Position numbers and translations under genes: made by a program. Below are positions 50,924 to 58,995 of a DNA stretch of 64,000 bases, piece after piece. The DNA comes from Desulfomonilaceae bacterium (GTDB lineage Bacteria > Desulfobacterota > Desulfomonilia > Desulfomonilales > Desulfomonilaceae): assembly GCA_041662605.1 (NCBI GenBank), contig JBAZSD010000011.1, forward strand, positions 62,001 to 126,000. The letters are read 5' to 3'. The notes under the pieces are model-generated. The model saw only the letters and a program-made list of their open reading frames with translations. It made no database searches and had not been told where the DNA came from. Every line of letters begins with the position of its first letter. Position 1 is the stretch's first letter.

Positions 50924-52252
50924 TTAAACTTTGATCTCGTCAGGGATTTCCATCACTTCCATGAGTATCTCGCTAAAAAACTTTACGTGCATGCCCAACT
51001 TGTAACCACCGACGATGTCTTCGATTCCACTGTGACAATTGTGACAGGGCGTGATAATAATTTTGGCTTTCGTAGCAGCCAACTGCTCAGCCTTCACCCT
51101 GTTCCCCTTAACTCTTGATGTTTTCCAGGGAGGACCACAATTGATCGCACCTCCACCTGCTCCACAACAATAATTGTGTTCGAAATCAGGATCGGGTGGT
51201 CGAAAATCTTCACACGTCGCCGCAATTATTTCTCTGAGCTTTTGCCCCAATCCCCGCCCTCTGACGATATTGCAAGGTTCCTGGACCGTGACTGGTGTCT
51301 CAAATTTCTTGGCGATCTTTATGCGGCCAGTCGTGATGAGTTCATGATAGAAATCTACGGCGTGTATCAGAGGAATAGGGGGCTGCCGCCACCCGAGCCA
51401 TTTCGGACCGTCATAGGCAGCTCCTCTGAAAGCATGTCCACACTCTCCCATAACAATCCTTCGAGCTTTGAGCTTTAGAGCCGCCTCATGGTGATATCTT
51501 TCTACACGACCCATGGTCTCGAAATCACCCGAGTACATCGCCATGTTGCTATTGTCCCATCCGTCAAAAGATGGCATCGTCCAGTCAACTTTTGCTACAG
51601 CCATGATTTGAGCAATGTTGCCGATAAGTTGAGCAAGAATTTTGGGTTCAGGCGCTATCACCGAATAGAAAACGTCCGCTCCCTCCTTATCCAAAGGAAT
51701 GCGTGCGGTCTTTATTTCTCCCCTGGCTTCTTCTTCCTGCCACTGCAACGTATCAATCCACTCATCCTGTTTGACCCACATCTGGTTCTGAGTGACCGAA
51801 TGGCTGTTGACAGTATCCTGAAGAAACTGAGGAACCATTCCCAGTTCACTACAGATCCGGCGGACAACCATAATCATGTATGCTATGTCAATACCGAAGG
51901 GGCAATACATGCTACATCTTCGGCACACATTGCATTCAGTATGAGCTATCCGAGAACATTCCTTAAGAAAGGCGGGATTCAGAGAATCTTTCCTCCGGAT
52001 TATTTCCCAAAGAGTCTGTTTAACCTTTCCTACCGGCGAAAATCGCGGATCTCGATCATTAGACAAAAACCAATGGCAAGCGTCCGAGCAGAGACCACAA
52101 TGAACGCAGGTCTTCATGTAGACCTTGAACCTCGCTGCCGTTTCATTGTCTAATATCCTGTTGACAACGTTTGCTATCTTTTCCGGGGTGAGCTCCTTAA
52201 CGGTTTCATCCAAACCAGGATCGCTAACTATCGGAATCGCTGGTAAACCCAT
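50924..52252 (-). CDS. hmcF: HmcF/TmcB-like cytoplasmic Fe-S protein with CCG domain
   Basis: 442 residues from the ATG at 52252, preceded by GGAGG; an in-frame TTG 21 bases upstream is weaker. Two [4Fe-4S] motifs, CVHCGLCSDACH and CNVCRRCSMYCP, are followed by CCG (HdrD-type) motifs: CGHAFRGA and NYCCGAGGGAINCGPP...CHNCHSG. Such subunits face the cytoplasm and, by analogy with HdrD/DsrK, may bind a special [4Fe-4S] centre acting on disulfides or passing electrons onward. Confidence 0.88.
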   Translation of the reverse strand: MGLPAIPIVSDPGLDETVKELTPEKIANVVNRILDNETAARFKVYMKTCVHCGLCSDACHWFLSNDRDPRFSPVGKVKQTLWEIIRRKDSLNPAFLKECSRIAHTECNVCRRCSMYCPFGIDIAYMIMVVRRICSELGMVPQFLQDTVNSHSVTQNQMWVKQDEWIDTLQWQEEEARGEIKTARIPLDKEGADVFYSVIAPEPKILAQLIGNIAQIMAVAKVDWTMPSFDGWDNSNMAMYSGDFETMGRVERYHHEAALKLKARRIVMGECGHAFRGAAYDGPKWLGWRQPPIPLIHAVDFYHELITTGRIKIAKKFETPVTVQEPCNIVRGRGLGQKLREIIAATCEDFRPPDPDFEHNYCCGAGGGAINCGPPWKTSRVKGNRVKAEQLAATKAKIIITPCHNCHSGIEDIVGGYKLGMHVKFFSEILMEVMEIPDEIKV

Positions 52253-52280
52253 GGGCTGTATCCTCCGTTTCAATCTCTTC

Positions 52281-52928
52281 TTACCAATCCTTGGCGTTGC
52301 GAACCGCGCCGAATTCAGACCCCATGTAAGCCCTTGTAAAGGGAAAGAAGAGCATGTGGCTCAATCTTGTAAAAGGGATAACCATCAGCATTACTGATCC
52401 GGTGATCATATGAACTACCACAGTTGTTTGGTAGTCAAACCACTGCTGGTTGGCGGCCAGACCGGTGAAAAATGGGGCCGCCGCGACTGCAAGCAACAAA
52501 TAATCTGAGGGGTAGGTTACGAATTGAATTTCGGGCATCATCAGTCGCCTAATTAAGAAAAACAAGCTTGCCAGGACAACGATTATCGTCATATAAGTCC
52601 CGGCCACCTGGGATAAAGCCCCCCATTTCAAACCCCAAGCAAACTCGAACATGGCTATGTGCGCAAGTAGGAATATAGGGACCAGAATCAAGCAAATATG
52701 AAACAGAAAAGTCACAATAGTCACTTCATATCTGGCCCTCATATTTCTGGACGCAAATGGGATCATCCAGTGAAACAATGACCTAAGCGAATATTTTAGG
52801 CTCATATACGGATAGATAACCTTGTCCTTCTTAGCCGATCTAAGCATGGTCACGAATTGATAGACCATCCCTGATACAAACACTATGAAGGCTATCCAAA
52901 CCAACGGGCCGCTGACGAACTCGTACAT
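52281..52928 (-). CDS. hmcE: HmcE/TmcC-like membrane cytochrome b subunit (NarI-like)
   Basis: 215 residues with about five or six helices of the NarI-like gamma family. Candidate haem-b histidines lie in LFHWMIP, TFLFHICL, LLAHIAM and VVHMITGSV. In Hmc and Tmc complexes this subunit pairs with the CCG Fe-S protein, as seen here: AAGGAG start, ending 28 bases before the hmcF-like gene. Confidence 0.87.
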   Translation of the reverse strand: MYEFVSGPLVWIAFIVFVSGMVYQFVTMLRSAKKDKVIYPYMSLKYSLRSLFHWMIPFASRNMRARYEVTIVTFLFHICLILVPIFLLAHIAMFEFAWGLKWGALSQVAGTYMTIIVVLASLFFLIRRLMMPEIQFVTYPSDYLLLAVAAAPFFTGLAANQQWFDYQTTVVVHMITGSVMLMVIPFTRLSHMLFFPFTRAYMGSEFGAVRNAKDW

Positions 52929-52945
52929 CGCTTACTCCTTGGCCA

Positions 52946-54223
52946 TCAGACCAAATCTTTTAAATCAACTATCCGTCGAATATATCGACCATTATCAATG
53001 GGTTTAATAAGCAGCTTGGAGCCATCTGGACTGAAAACAGGCTCCCTCATGTCATCAAACGCCTGCGTGACAATTTTCCCGTCGACGATCACGAAATAAT
53101 CCGTTCCTCGAGCAGCCCTAGTTGCCAAGTGAAGACCGTCAGGGCTAAAAACCGGATCCCACATCATGTCAAAAGTCTCTTTCCAGGGAACATCGTCGAC
53201 TATGACGCTCCAATTCCCTGAGTCTTTGGCCACTGCCGCAACTCGGCGCCCATCAGGGCTGAATACTGGAGCCAAAACGACTTCACCGAAGGTATTTCTC
53301 CATACATTGCCTTCAACCCCAATGGTCCATCTACCGAATTCCGGCGAGACAACAGCGGCGACCTTATCGCCGTTAGGGCTGAAAACCGTATGCCATACCT
53401 GATTAAATGATTTGGACCACAGAGGTTTGCCGTTAACAAGAAGTCGCCAACCGTCCTTAGTCAGACAGGGCGCGATCACGTCATGTGCGCCTGGGACAAA
53501 CGCTGGTCGCCACACGGCCTTGAACTCCTGGTCCCATGGGGCCCCATCAACTGCAATAGTTTGGGAACCGGAGAGCAAGCGTACCTCTGCGGCCACCTTC
53601 GTTCCCGCTGCGTCAAAAACACAGTCCCAAACATTGAGAAAATTGGCTTCCCATAGTTCTCCATCGACAGCAAGGCCCCAGACTCCCTTTTTGAAGCCGA
53701 ATATGTCCCCTTCAGCCAATGACGCCAGTTGAACGTTCCCCGCCGCCCTTTTTCCATCTGGACTCACCTCGACGCTTCTCATCTGCTCAAATTTATTGTC
53801 CCATGGATTGCCATTCAAAGCGACGCTGTACCCATCGGAGGTTCTGACGTTGACCGCTACTCCCGAGCCATCAGCGCTAAACTTCATATTCCACACGTAA
53901 TCAAACGTTTCTTCCCATGGTTGGTCTTCTTGGATAACTGTCCACTCATCGTCATTCATCCCTATACAGAAAAGAACACCAGCAGGACTGAACTTCAATG
54001 ACCATGCTTTTTCAAATCGGTTAGTCCAGAGTTCACCGTTAACACAGACAGTGAAAGCGTCATCATCAGTCATTACAATCGCCGCGATTCTTTCTCCATC
54101 AGGGCTGACTGCAAATTCCTGGACTTCGGAAAACGATGCAATCCACTGCGAGACATCGACAATTTCTCTGGATGCTTTTTTCCAGTCCCAGGTGTTTTTT
54201 TCAGGATAACTTTCTTGACTCAT
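52946..54223 (-). CDS. tmcD: TmcD-like WD40-type beta-propeller protein
   Basis: About 425 residues from the ATG at 54223 (GGAGG upstream); a TTG at 54274 is unlikely. At least eight repeats of ~45 residues with 'FSPDG.xVAA' and 'W..xF..vw' motifs (for example VSPDGKRAAG, FSPNGDKVAAVV, FSPDGRRVAAVA, FSPDGLHLAT) indicate a beta-propeller. No signal peptide, so cytoplasmic. The Desulfovibrio Tmc complex contains a tryptophan-rich propeller protein, TmcD, beside TmcB/TmcC; the neighbours here match. Presumed structural subunit. Confidence 0.78.
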   Translation of the reverse strand: MSQESYPEKNTWDWKKASREIVDVSQWIASFSEVQEFAVSPDGERIAAIVMTDDDAFTVCVNGELWTNRFEKAWSLKFSPAGVLFCIGMNDDEWTVIQEDQPWEETFDYVWNMKFSADGSGVAVNVRTSDGYSVALNGNPWDNKFEQMRSVEVSPDGKRAAGNVQLASLAEGDIFGFKKGVWGLAVDGELWEANFLNVWDCVFDAAGTKVAAEVRLLSGSQTIAVDGAPWDQEFKAVWRPAFVPGAHDVIAPCLTKDGWRLLVNGKPLWSKSFNQVWHTVFSPNGDKVAAVVSPEFGRWTIGVEGNVWRNTFGEVVLAPVFSPDGRRVAAVAKDSGNWSVIVDDVPWKETFDMMWDPVFSPDGLHLATRAARGTDYFVIVDGKIVTQAFDDMREPVFSPDGSKLLIKPIDNGRYIRRIVDLKDLV

Positions 54224-54303
54224 TGGCCCCTCCAGTAAAGGGATTCTTTCCTTGACGTTTAGGACGGCCTTCAATCATTCGACAAACCCAAGCTCCATTT
54301 CGG

Positions 54304-56691
54304 TCAGCAAGGCTCCTCGATAGAGGACAGCCCCCTGGAATTCGTAACCTCTCCATTACTGGGAGGCTCATTCTGAAGCGCTGGATGTGAAGCCGTTTCC
54401 ATATTGTGGCTATTTCCGTGAGGTAGCCTGATTGTGAAAGTGGTTCCCTGTCCAGGGACGCTCTCGAAGAAAATCTCCCCACCATGTTCCGCCACTATTT
54501 TGCTGGTTACCAGAAGTCCAAGGCCCGTGCCCCTGCTTCCTTTTGTCGAATAGAAGCTGGAAAAAATCTTTCTCCGGGTCTCGTCCGTCATTCCTGCCCC
54601 ATTGTCCGATACTTCGAAAATAAAACCACCTTCCTCGTCTTCATGCGTCCTAACGACAATTTTGTGAGCTACCTTTTTCTTATCCCCGTCGCAGGCGTCT
54701 ATAGCGTTGGCGACAAGATTTGACAGACATGTGTGAATTCCTCTCTGGTCAAGGAACACCCTAAAAGTTTTTCCAAGATTTGGGTCGAATTGTCTTTCAA
54801 TGACTATGGACTTTTCCTGAGCTTTGATTTCAAAAAGAGTGCAGACCTCTTCAGCTAAGGAATTGGGGTCAGTAGCTTCATATTCAGGCATCCGTTCTTT
54901 GGAGTAAGTCAGCAGGTCTTTTACCAGGTCCCCAATTCGGTGGATGTTGTTCTTGACCATGTTCCATCCACGGTCCATTAACTTTGAATCATTGTCCTCA
55001 ATTGCTGTTTCAACAACATAGACTCCGCCTTCGAGGCCTTGTATAATGTTCTTGATGCCGTGGGCCAGACCTGCGACCGTTTGCCCGACTACCGCAAGTC
55101 TATCGGAAGCCTGTTTCTCGCGCTCCAATCTCTTGAATGTCCTCAAATCCTCTAAGAACCCAACCGACCCGACAGGCTTTCCGAGATCAAACAATATGAC
55201 GCCTGAAAATCGGACCGGGATCGGCTCACCTTCACGTGACTGAATCGCCGTTTCACGTTCAACTAAACGTGGGTTTTGGAGATGTTTGCCGGTGTGTGAG
55301 TCCAGAATCATTTGCAGGAACTCTCTTGGAAAATATCGTTGTAATTCACGGTCGCCAATAACTTCGACTGATTGGTGACCAAGGAGCTTTTCAGCGGAGC
55401 GATTAAAGATTGCGATCCTGCCCTGTTTGTCAGTGGCTATAATTCCATGAATCGAGTTTTCAATCAGGTTTGTCTGAAAATCTTTGGAGACTCTTAGTTC
55501 ATCTTCGAGTTTGATCCTGTCCCTTATGTCCACTGCGATGAGCATTGCGTAAATTGTTCGGCCATTTTCATCGAGAATAGGGGAAGTGTAGCTGACATAA
55601 TTGGCCTTTTCCCCTGCCCGGTCCAGACCACAATGTTCCTCCATACATTTGGAGCCGTCCTCGAAAGTTTGGACGACGTGGCAATCGGGGCATCTTTCCG
55701 GAAGTTTCTTAAAAACCTCATAACAATGCATCCCGATAGTGCCTTTAAAGAGGTCACTCATATGGGAGTTTTGACGTACGATTTCAAAGTTCTTGTTAAT
55801 AACGCATACGAGGCATGGGACCTGCTCGAACAGATTCTTGTACTCCCACCGGCTTCTAATAAGCTCCTGTGTGCGTCTCCTGATCTGATCCCGCATAAGG
55901 TTAAACGACGCAGCCAGGGCGCCAAGTTGATCTTTAGATTCAACCGGAGTCTTATATGTGAAGTCACCGGCGGTCACTTTCTGTATTGCCGTTTGCAGCC
56001 TACTCACCGGCCTGTGGACCCTGTAGACGATGTACAATCCTATAGTTCCGAGCACCGCTATGAAAGTCCCTAGCCCCAGTAGCACAATTTTTGTCACTAA
56101 CGACTGGACATGACGATCAAACCGATTGAGACTCATTTCCATATCCAGGACACCCAGAACTTTTTTGTCTTTGGCGTGGACGTGACAGGGCGCTGTGTAG
56201 CAGCCCTTTTCATTGTATATCGGGGTTATCATGCCCAAAATGCGGTCATTTCCCTGGTAATGTATTCTGGTGCGTTTTGCCGTCACCACGTCACTGAAAG
56301 GTTTGTCCTTCGGGTGACAGGCGACGCATGCCTCAGATTTCATGTCGACAGATTGGCCAACATCCTGAGGATTGTTGGAAAACTTTATCAGACCGTTATG
56401 GCTATAAATTCTGACGTCGGAGACTTCCTTTTGCTTTCCAATATCTTTTAGGAACGACTTGGTAGACTCCGGGTCGCCGTGAAGCATGTTGCTGTAAGTC
56501 GAACTCATGACTGCAGAGCTGAACCTGGCGGCTTCACGCACAATTTGATCGAGATAGAAACGTCGCTGGACATCCACGATCAGGTAAACAAACACTACAT
56601 AGGACGCCAGAAGGATCAGCCCGACACTAAATGCGATTCTAAATCCCAAGCCTCTACTGAGGTTGGTCCAGTTTTCGCGAATCTTGCTCAA
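54304..56691 (-). CDS. Membrane histidine kinase with two c-haem sites and Cys-rich PAS
   Basis: 795 residues from a TTG start (GGAGGT upstream). Helix ~20-40; periplasmic domain ~45-200 with CxxCH at C122-C125-H126 and a Cx4CH at C164-C169-H170; helix ~205-228; HAMP ~230-285. A PAS domain (~290-400) carries HCYEVFKKLPERCPDC and later KCMEEHC; a second PAS spans ~405-520. The H-box is AHGIKNI-type, and the HATPase has NLVANAIDACDG and RGTGLGLLVTSKI. It likely senses the redox state of periplasmic haems. It follows its receiver gene at the head of the hmc operon. Confidence 0.9.
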   Translation of the reverse strand: MSKIRENWTNLSRGLGFRIAFSVGLILLASYVVFVYLIVDVQRRFYLDQIVREAARFSSAVMSSTYSNMLHGDPESTKSFLKDIGKQKEVSDVRIYSHNGLIKFSNNPQDVGQSVDMKSEACVACHPKDKPFSDVVTAKRTRIHYQGNDRILGMITPIYNEKGCYTAPCHVHAKDKKVLGVLDMEMSLNRFDRHVQSLVTKIVLLGLGTFIAVLGTIGLYIVYRVHRPVSRLQTAIQKVTAGDFTYKTPVESKDQLGALAASFNLMRDQIRRRTQELIRSRWEYKNLFEQVPCLVCVINKNFEIVRQNSHMSDLFKGTIGMHCYEVFKKLPERCPDCHVVQTFEDGSKCMEEHCGLDRAGEKANYVSYTSPILDENGRTIYAMLIAVDIRDRIKLEDELRVSKDFQTNLIENSIHGIIATDKQGRIAIFNRSAEKLLGHQSVEVIGDRELQRYFPREFLQMILDSHTGKHLQNPRLVERETAIQSREGEPIPVRFSGVILFDLGKPVGSVGFLEDLRTFKRLEREKQASDRLAVVGQTVAGLAHGIKNIIQGLEGGVYVVETAIEDNDSKLMDRGWNMVKNNIHRIGDLVKDLLTYSKERMPEYEATDPNSLAEEVCTLFEIKAQEKSIVIERQFDPNLGKTFRVFLDQRGIHTCLSNLVANAIDACDGDKKKVAHKIVVRTHEDEEGGFIFEVSDNGAGMTDETRRKIFSSFYSTKGSRGTGLGLLVTSKIVAEHGGEIFFESVPGQGTTFTIRLPHGNSHNMETASHPALQNEPPSNGEVTNSRGLSSIEEPC

Positions 56692-56753
56692 TTTGGACCT
56701 CCGCTTTCCTCTGGATCACTATACGAACGAGTGCGGAGATTAAGGTCCGAATG

Positions 56754-57146
56754 TCACTCACCCAGGACTTCCTTGACGGCCTTGAGAAATTCATCTCTGT
56801 TTACCGGTTTTTCTATATATCCCTCAGGGGCTGGAATGGACCGGTGGTGTATGAATTTTTTGAAATCCATGTATCCGATGGGTGAAGTAGAAAAACCCGT
56901 CACCATTATTACCGGCACCTCTTTGAGTTTGTCGTCTTTCCGCATCTCTCGATACATTTTTATTCCCGTCTTTTCGGGCATTAGCAGGTCGAGGCATACC
57001 AGGTCGGGTTTCTCGTCGATAACCATTTTGAGTCCCTGTACCCCGTCTTCAGCTTCACAGACTTCATAGCCGTTTTTCCTTAGTAGAGTTCCGAGAAAAA
57101 CCAGAACGTCCGGCTCGTCGTCTATTACTAGAATTTTTTTCGCCAT
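56754..57146 (-). CDS. Single-domain response regulator (CheY-like), first gene of the hmc operon
   Basis: 130 residues from the ATG at 57146 with a perfect AGGAGGT. Receiver motifs: MAKKILVIDDEPDV, phospho-Asp in VCLDLLMPEKTG, Thr in IMVTGF and Lys in IEKPVNRDE. A ~12-residue insert (SPIGYMDFKKFIHHRS) precedes beta-5. No output domain, so it may act by protein contact or phosphotransfer. It lies directly after the sigma-54 promoter. Confidence 0.88.
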   Translation of the reverse strand: MAKKILVIDDEPDVLVFLGTLLRKNGYEVCEAEDGVQGLKMVIDEKPDLVCLDLLMPEKTGIKMYREMRKDDKLKEVPVIMVTGFSTSPIGYMDFKKFIHHRSIPAPEGYIEKPVNRDEFLKAVKEVLGE

Positions 57147-57244
57147 GACACTGACCTCCTTTTGGGGCTGCCGACTCCGGTTCCACAAGGAACTATGTGG
57201 CTGGCAGTCGACTCAGGACACCTGATTCCTGACTTGCCCTTATC

Positions 57245-57262
57245 TAGCAAATGGTGTGCCAA
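57245..57262 (-). promoter_or_regulatory. Sigma-54 promoter of the hmc/tmc-like operon
   Basis: Minus strand TTGGCACACCATTTGCT: GG (57260-57259) N10 GC (57248-57247), near-perfect against TTGGCAC-N5-TTGC. Start predicted near 57236, 90 bases before the receiver gene. The sigma-54 activator gene lies directly upstream. Confidence 0.85.
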
Positions 57263-57480
57263 GTAGCTACTTCTGTTTCAAATAAGATTGCGGGGTTTGT
57301 ATCGATCTGTATTTACTAGGAAGTTGGTTAAAGGGAAAAAATGCGGAGTGAATTTCCAGTCGTGCAATTTACTTTTGGACAGAGGAACTTTGTTTAAGAC
57401 TATGTTTCATGTTTGTTACACTGAAATCTGGTAAGGAGCTAACAGTCTAGTATCCCAAATAATTTAGTGACGTTTCATTT

Positions 57481-57497
57481 GTGAGACGTTGTCTCAC
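57481..57497. promoter_or_regulatory. Candidate enhancer site, perfect palindrome
   Basis: GTGAGAC-GTT-GTCTCAC, 230 bp upstream of the sigma-54 promoter and overlapping the activator stop codon. A degenerate GTGACGTTTCAT lies just beside it. No T-run, so a terminator is less likely. Confidence 0.5.
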
Positions 57498-58822
57498 TGA
57501 CCAATCCCATATTTTTCCATTTTTCTCCACAGAGTGGCTCGACTCATACCAAGTTGGGAGGCCGCAAGGCTCTTTTTCCATTCAGCCGCTTCCAAAGCTT
57601 TGATAATTAGTTGTCTCTCCACGGCATTCAGGTTCAGGGATGTCTTACCGGATTTCTCGGGAGCCTTCATGGATTGGTTAAGCAGTCTTGCTGGTAGATC
57701 CGCTGGATGTATGAAAGAAGTCTTGGAATGCACAAATGAGTACTCTATAGCGTTCGCAAGTTCTCTCACGTTGCCTGGCCAGGGATAAGCCTCCAGAATT
57801 TCCAACACACCGTCGGCGATGCCTTGCATGCTTTTTCCCATTTGTTTGTTGAATTTTGTGATGAAATGGCTCACCAGAAAAGGAATATCTTCTATACGAT
57901 CTCTAAGAGGCGGCAGATGTAAGGGAAAGACGCTCAGTCGATAGTAGAGATCGTCTCTGAATGTGTTTGCCATCACTTTTTTGTATAGATCCTTGTTGGT
58001 AGCGGTAATTAGTCTGATATCAATTTTAATGCTTCGATTATCTCCTACTCTTTGGATTTCTCTTTCTTCAAGAACTCTCAGCAGTTTCACCTGAATTGCC
58101 TGGCTTATTTCGCCTATCTCATCCAAGAACAGCGTGCCGCCATTGGCCAGTTCAAATTTGCCCACATGGCTTCTGATAGCCCCGGTAAAGGCCCCTTTGA
58201 CATGGCCGAACAGTTCAGTTTCGAGAACACCCTCCGGCAGAGCTGAACAATTTATGGCCACAAAAGATTTATCTTTACGTGGTCCACAATAGTGCAGCGC
58301 ACGAGCTATCAACTCTTTACCGGTTCCGGATTCTCCCTGGATAAGTACAGTCGTGTCGGTGTTCATCAGCGAGTCAAGGGCTTCATAGACCTTGTACATA
58401 CTCTCGCTCTTCCCGACTATGTTATTGTAACCGTAATGACTCTGAAGTTCCTCCTGCATCCAGTAGCTTGTTGACACATCCCTGAAGGTCTCTATACCTC
58501 CGATTATCTTGCCGTCCATTGAGTAGAGTGGACTGGCGTTTACCAGCAGGTGGACAACCTCCTTGCGCTTGTTTCGGATTACCACCTCAACATTCTGGTA
58601 TGGATGTCCACAGGATAGAGCGCGATCCACCGGACAGTTCTCAATACACAGAGGGCTTCTAAAAATCCGCGCGCACTCTGTACCTATCACCTCCTCCTTG
58701 AAGTAACCCGTGATCTGTTCGGCGGCGCGGTTCCACGAAACGATCCTCCAGTCTTTGTCCAAAGTCATTACACCTTCGGAAATGCTGTTGAGAATCGACT
58801 GGAGTAGCTGGTCGTTTTCCAT
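57494..58822 (-). CDS. Sigma-54-dependent activator with N-terminal Cys-rich PAS
   Basis: 442 residues from the ATG at 58822 (GGAGGT upstream). PAS domain ~5-118 with ECARIFRSPLCIENCPVDRALSC. AAA+ domain ~135-370: Walker A GESGTGKE, GHVKGAFTGAI sigma-54 contact loop, Walker B TLFLDEIGE, and R-finger region. C-terminal Fis-type helix-turn-helix SLAASQLGMSRATLWRKMEKYG. No receiver domain: the signal enters through the PAS cysteines, perhaps via a metal or Fe-S centre. It sits immediately upstream of the sigma-54 promoter of the hmc-like operon and most likely activates it. Confidence 0.92.
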   Translation of the reverse strand: MENDQLLQSILNSISEGVMTLDKDWRIVSWNRAAEQITGYFKEEVIGTECARIFRSPLCIENCPVDRALSCGHPYQNVEVVIRNKRKEVVHLLVNASPLYSMDGKIIGGIETFRDVSTSYWMQEELQSHYGYNNIVGKSESMYKVYEALDSLMNTDTTVLIQGESGTGKELIARALHYCGPRKDKSFVAINCSALPEGVLETELFGHVKGAFTGAIRSHVGKFELANGGTLFLDEIGEISQAIQVKLLRVLEEREIQRVGDNRSIKIDIRLITATNKDLYKKVMANTFRDDLYYRLSVFPLHLPPLRDRIEDIPFLVSHFITKFNKQMGKSMQGIADGVLEILEAYPWPGNVRELANAIEYSFVHSKTSFIHPADLPARLLNQSMKAPEKSGKTSLNLNAVERQLIIKALEAAEWKKSLAASQLGMSRATLWRKMEKYGIGQ

Positions 58823-58995
58823 TGGACACCTCCTTGTAGACAAGTGAGGTTCTCTTTCTAGTGGCAAATGTAGATTCCTCGGGCTGGAAAAATGCAATTA
58901 ACGTGCCGGCAGACTTGAAACCAGGAACGGATCACGAAAATATTAATTCAAAATTTGACCGGATGACGAACTCCTATCTGTCCGCCTGCCCCCAA

